Origin: Haloferula sp. BvORR071
Lineage (GTDB): Bacteria > Verrucomicrobiota > Verrucomicrobiia > Verrucomicrobiales > Akkermansiaceae
NCBI RefSeq assembly: GCF_000739615.1
Contig: NZ_BATP01000023.1
Span: 230,280-294,279, forward strand
DNA length: 64,000 nucleotides
Direction: 5' to 3'
The translations under genes were made by a program, and so were the position numbers. A model generated the notes under the pieces. The model did not search any database, was not told where the DNA came from, and worked only from the letters and a program-made list of their open reading frames with translations. Shown one piece after another: positions 61,431-64,000 of the stretch; positions within the stretch are counted from its first letter, which is position 1, and each line of letters opens with the position of its first letter.

Positions 61431-62363
61431 TCAGGTCGGCAGCGTCGTCCGCAGCAGCATAGCATCGCTCGCGGCCACCACCTTCTCCCCACCTCGCGGC
61501 AGCAGGAAAAAGTCGCCCTTCTTGAATCTCTGAAGCCCGCAGCTCACCTCGCCCTCCGCCACCGAAAACACCGAAAAGCGCCCCACCTCCCGGTTGCCGC
61601 TGCTCTCTCCCGCCACAAGCTGGAGCTTCTCCACGCGGAAATACTCGCACTCCGCGATCACCGTGCCGCGTGGCTCATCCATCCCCGGCTCGAAGTCCGA
61701 GAAGTCGATGCTCGCCAGCGATTGCGCCACGTGCAGCTCCCGCGGCTTGCCGTCCAGGCCCAGCCGGTTCCAGTCGAAGGCCCGGTAGGTCGTGTCGCTA
61801 TTCTGTTGAATCTCGTGGATCAAGAAGCCCGCCCCGATCGCATGCAGCCGCCCGGAGGGAATGAAGATCGACTCGCCCGTCTGCGGCGCGATCGCGTGCA
61901 CGCAATCCGCCACCGTCCCGTTTTCGATCGCCCGCTCAAAATCCGCCCGGCCCACCCCGGCCTTCAGCCCGACATAGAGCTTCGCTCCCGGCTCGACCCC
62001 GGCGATGTACCACATCTCGGTCTTCGGCTCGCCGCCCAGCTCCGCGGCCAAGGGGGCGGGCGGGTGCACTTGGATCGAAAGGTCATCGCGGGCGTCCAGC
62101 ACCTTGATCAAAATCGGGAAACGGGCGCTCTTCGGCAATCCCTCCCCAAAAATCTCCTGCCGCTTTTCCGTCCACAGTTCATGGAGCGATTTCCCGGCGA
62201 AAGGCCCGTCCCGCACTACCGATTGCTCACCCTCCCGGTCCACCAATTCCCATGACTCCCCGTAGGGCGCGCCGTCCGGCAAGGCCCGCCCATACTGGCG
62301 TTCCAGCTCGCGGCCGCCCCAGACGCGCTGCATGTAAAGTGGCTCAAAAACGATGGCTTCCAT
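61431..62363 (-). CDS. manA: Mannose-6-phosphate isomerase, class I (type I PMI)
   Basis: 310 residues from the ATG at 62363 (MEAIVFEP). A cupin-fold zinc enzyme that interconverts mannose-6-P and fructose-6-P. Motifs: MQRVWGGRELERQYG, LSIQVHPP (zinc His), KTEMWYIAG (zinc Glu), IFIPSGRLHAIGAGFLIHEIQQNSDTTYRAFDW (zinc His), which fits the short bacterial class I PMIs (about 315 residues). The N-terminal lysine-rich segment of larger PMIs is absent, as usual. It supplies sugar nucleotides for the envelope. It is transcribed towards the repeat block. Confidence 0.92.
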   Translation of the reverse strand: MEAIVFEPLYMQRVWGGRELERQYGRALPDGAPYGESWELVDREGEQSVVRDGPFAGKSLHELWTEKRQEIFGEGLPKSARFPILIKVLDARDDLSIQVHPPAPLAAELGGEPKTEMWYIAGVEPGAKLYVGLKAGVGRADFERAIENGTVADCVHAIAPQTGESIFIPSGRLHAIGAGFLIHEIQQNSDTTYRAFDWNRLGLDGKPRELHVAQSLASIDFSDFEPGMDEPRGTVIAECEYFRVEKLQLVAGESSGNREVGRFSVFSVAEGEVSCGLQRFKKGDFFLLPRGGEKVVAASDAMLLRTTLPT

Positions 62364-62520
62364 GGTCCGTGAAGCCCAAGCTGGCCCGCTTCTCGGGACC
62401 CCGCAACCCCTCTCCCGTGTCACCAATCGGGCATTTTACACTTTTCCGTATAATCTACGGATCGAAAACAATCTTGCTCCTTAGGCTCTTGCAGGGGATG
62501 CTGGCGCGGGAATTTCTGGC

Positions 62521-64000
<1,480 letters not shown>

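Overview
The window is a 64 kb piece of a GC-rich bacterial chromosome (roughly 60-65 % G+C by eye). The gene content suggests a member of Verrucomicrobiota, probably near Luteolibacter/Haloferula. The pointers are a CotH protein with an EF-hand, ThuA-like and Tat-dependent TIM-barrel proteins, a giant Calx-beta/propeller protein, a secreted protein carrying motifs I associate with verrucomicrobial secretin-like proteins, and many secreted proteins of unknown function. No 16S gene or single-copy marker is present to fix the taxonomy. There is no prophage, insertion sequence or CRISPR array. The region reads as ordinary chromosome with several unusual envelope and signalling modules.

Layout. 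1-4.7 kb: a truncated ThuA-like protein, an AraC regulator divergent from a cupin, and a minus-strand four-gene unit built around an ECF sigma factor (Spy-like protein, sigma, one-pass membrane protein, membrane-anchored CpxP/CnrX-like sensor). 4.7-17.3 kb: a 1,509-residue secreted protein, homoserine dehydrogenase behind a histone-H1-like protein, an OmpA-domain protein, a HAD phosphatase, a TRIC-type channel, and glpK-glpD. 17.4-25.2 kb: an ABC exporter, tRNA-Gly, a 1.1 kb non-coding stretch holding strong RNA structures and a candidate small RNA, prmA, an aspartate aminotransferase and a CotH protein. 25.2-35.3 kb: an EI24/CysZ-like protein, a glycosidase with two discoidin domains, a Tat-exported sugar isomerase-like protein, and a methionine/one-carbon block (metR divergent from metE-metF-glyA). 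35.3-43.9 kb: small envelope proteins, including two that share a GIEFRH-type module, a 2-hydroxyacid dehydrogenase, a PfkB sugar kinase, a CorA-like protein and an MFS transporter.

43.9-53.1 kb is the most interesting part. Two operons diverge from a 169-bp promoter region. Each starts with secreted proteins and ends with a full two-component system: on the minus strand a protein with duplicated PTEYEP/SFETRNTG motifs, then a histidine kinase and a response regulator; on the plus strand a von Willebrand A protein, two paralogous rhodaneses, then a regulator and a kinase. I read it as a coupled envelope-sensing locus; no function is proven.

53.1-64 kb: an SbmA-like ABC transporter, an AraC regulator divergent from a three-gene uptake ABC operon with a 20-bp direct-repeat operator, small proteins, mannose-6-phosphate isomerase, and the 5' part of ftsK, cut by the window end. 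Three kinds of palindromic intergenic repeats occur (near 14.2, 55.1 and 61.3 kb). The last two are arranged as inverted doublets.
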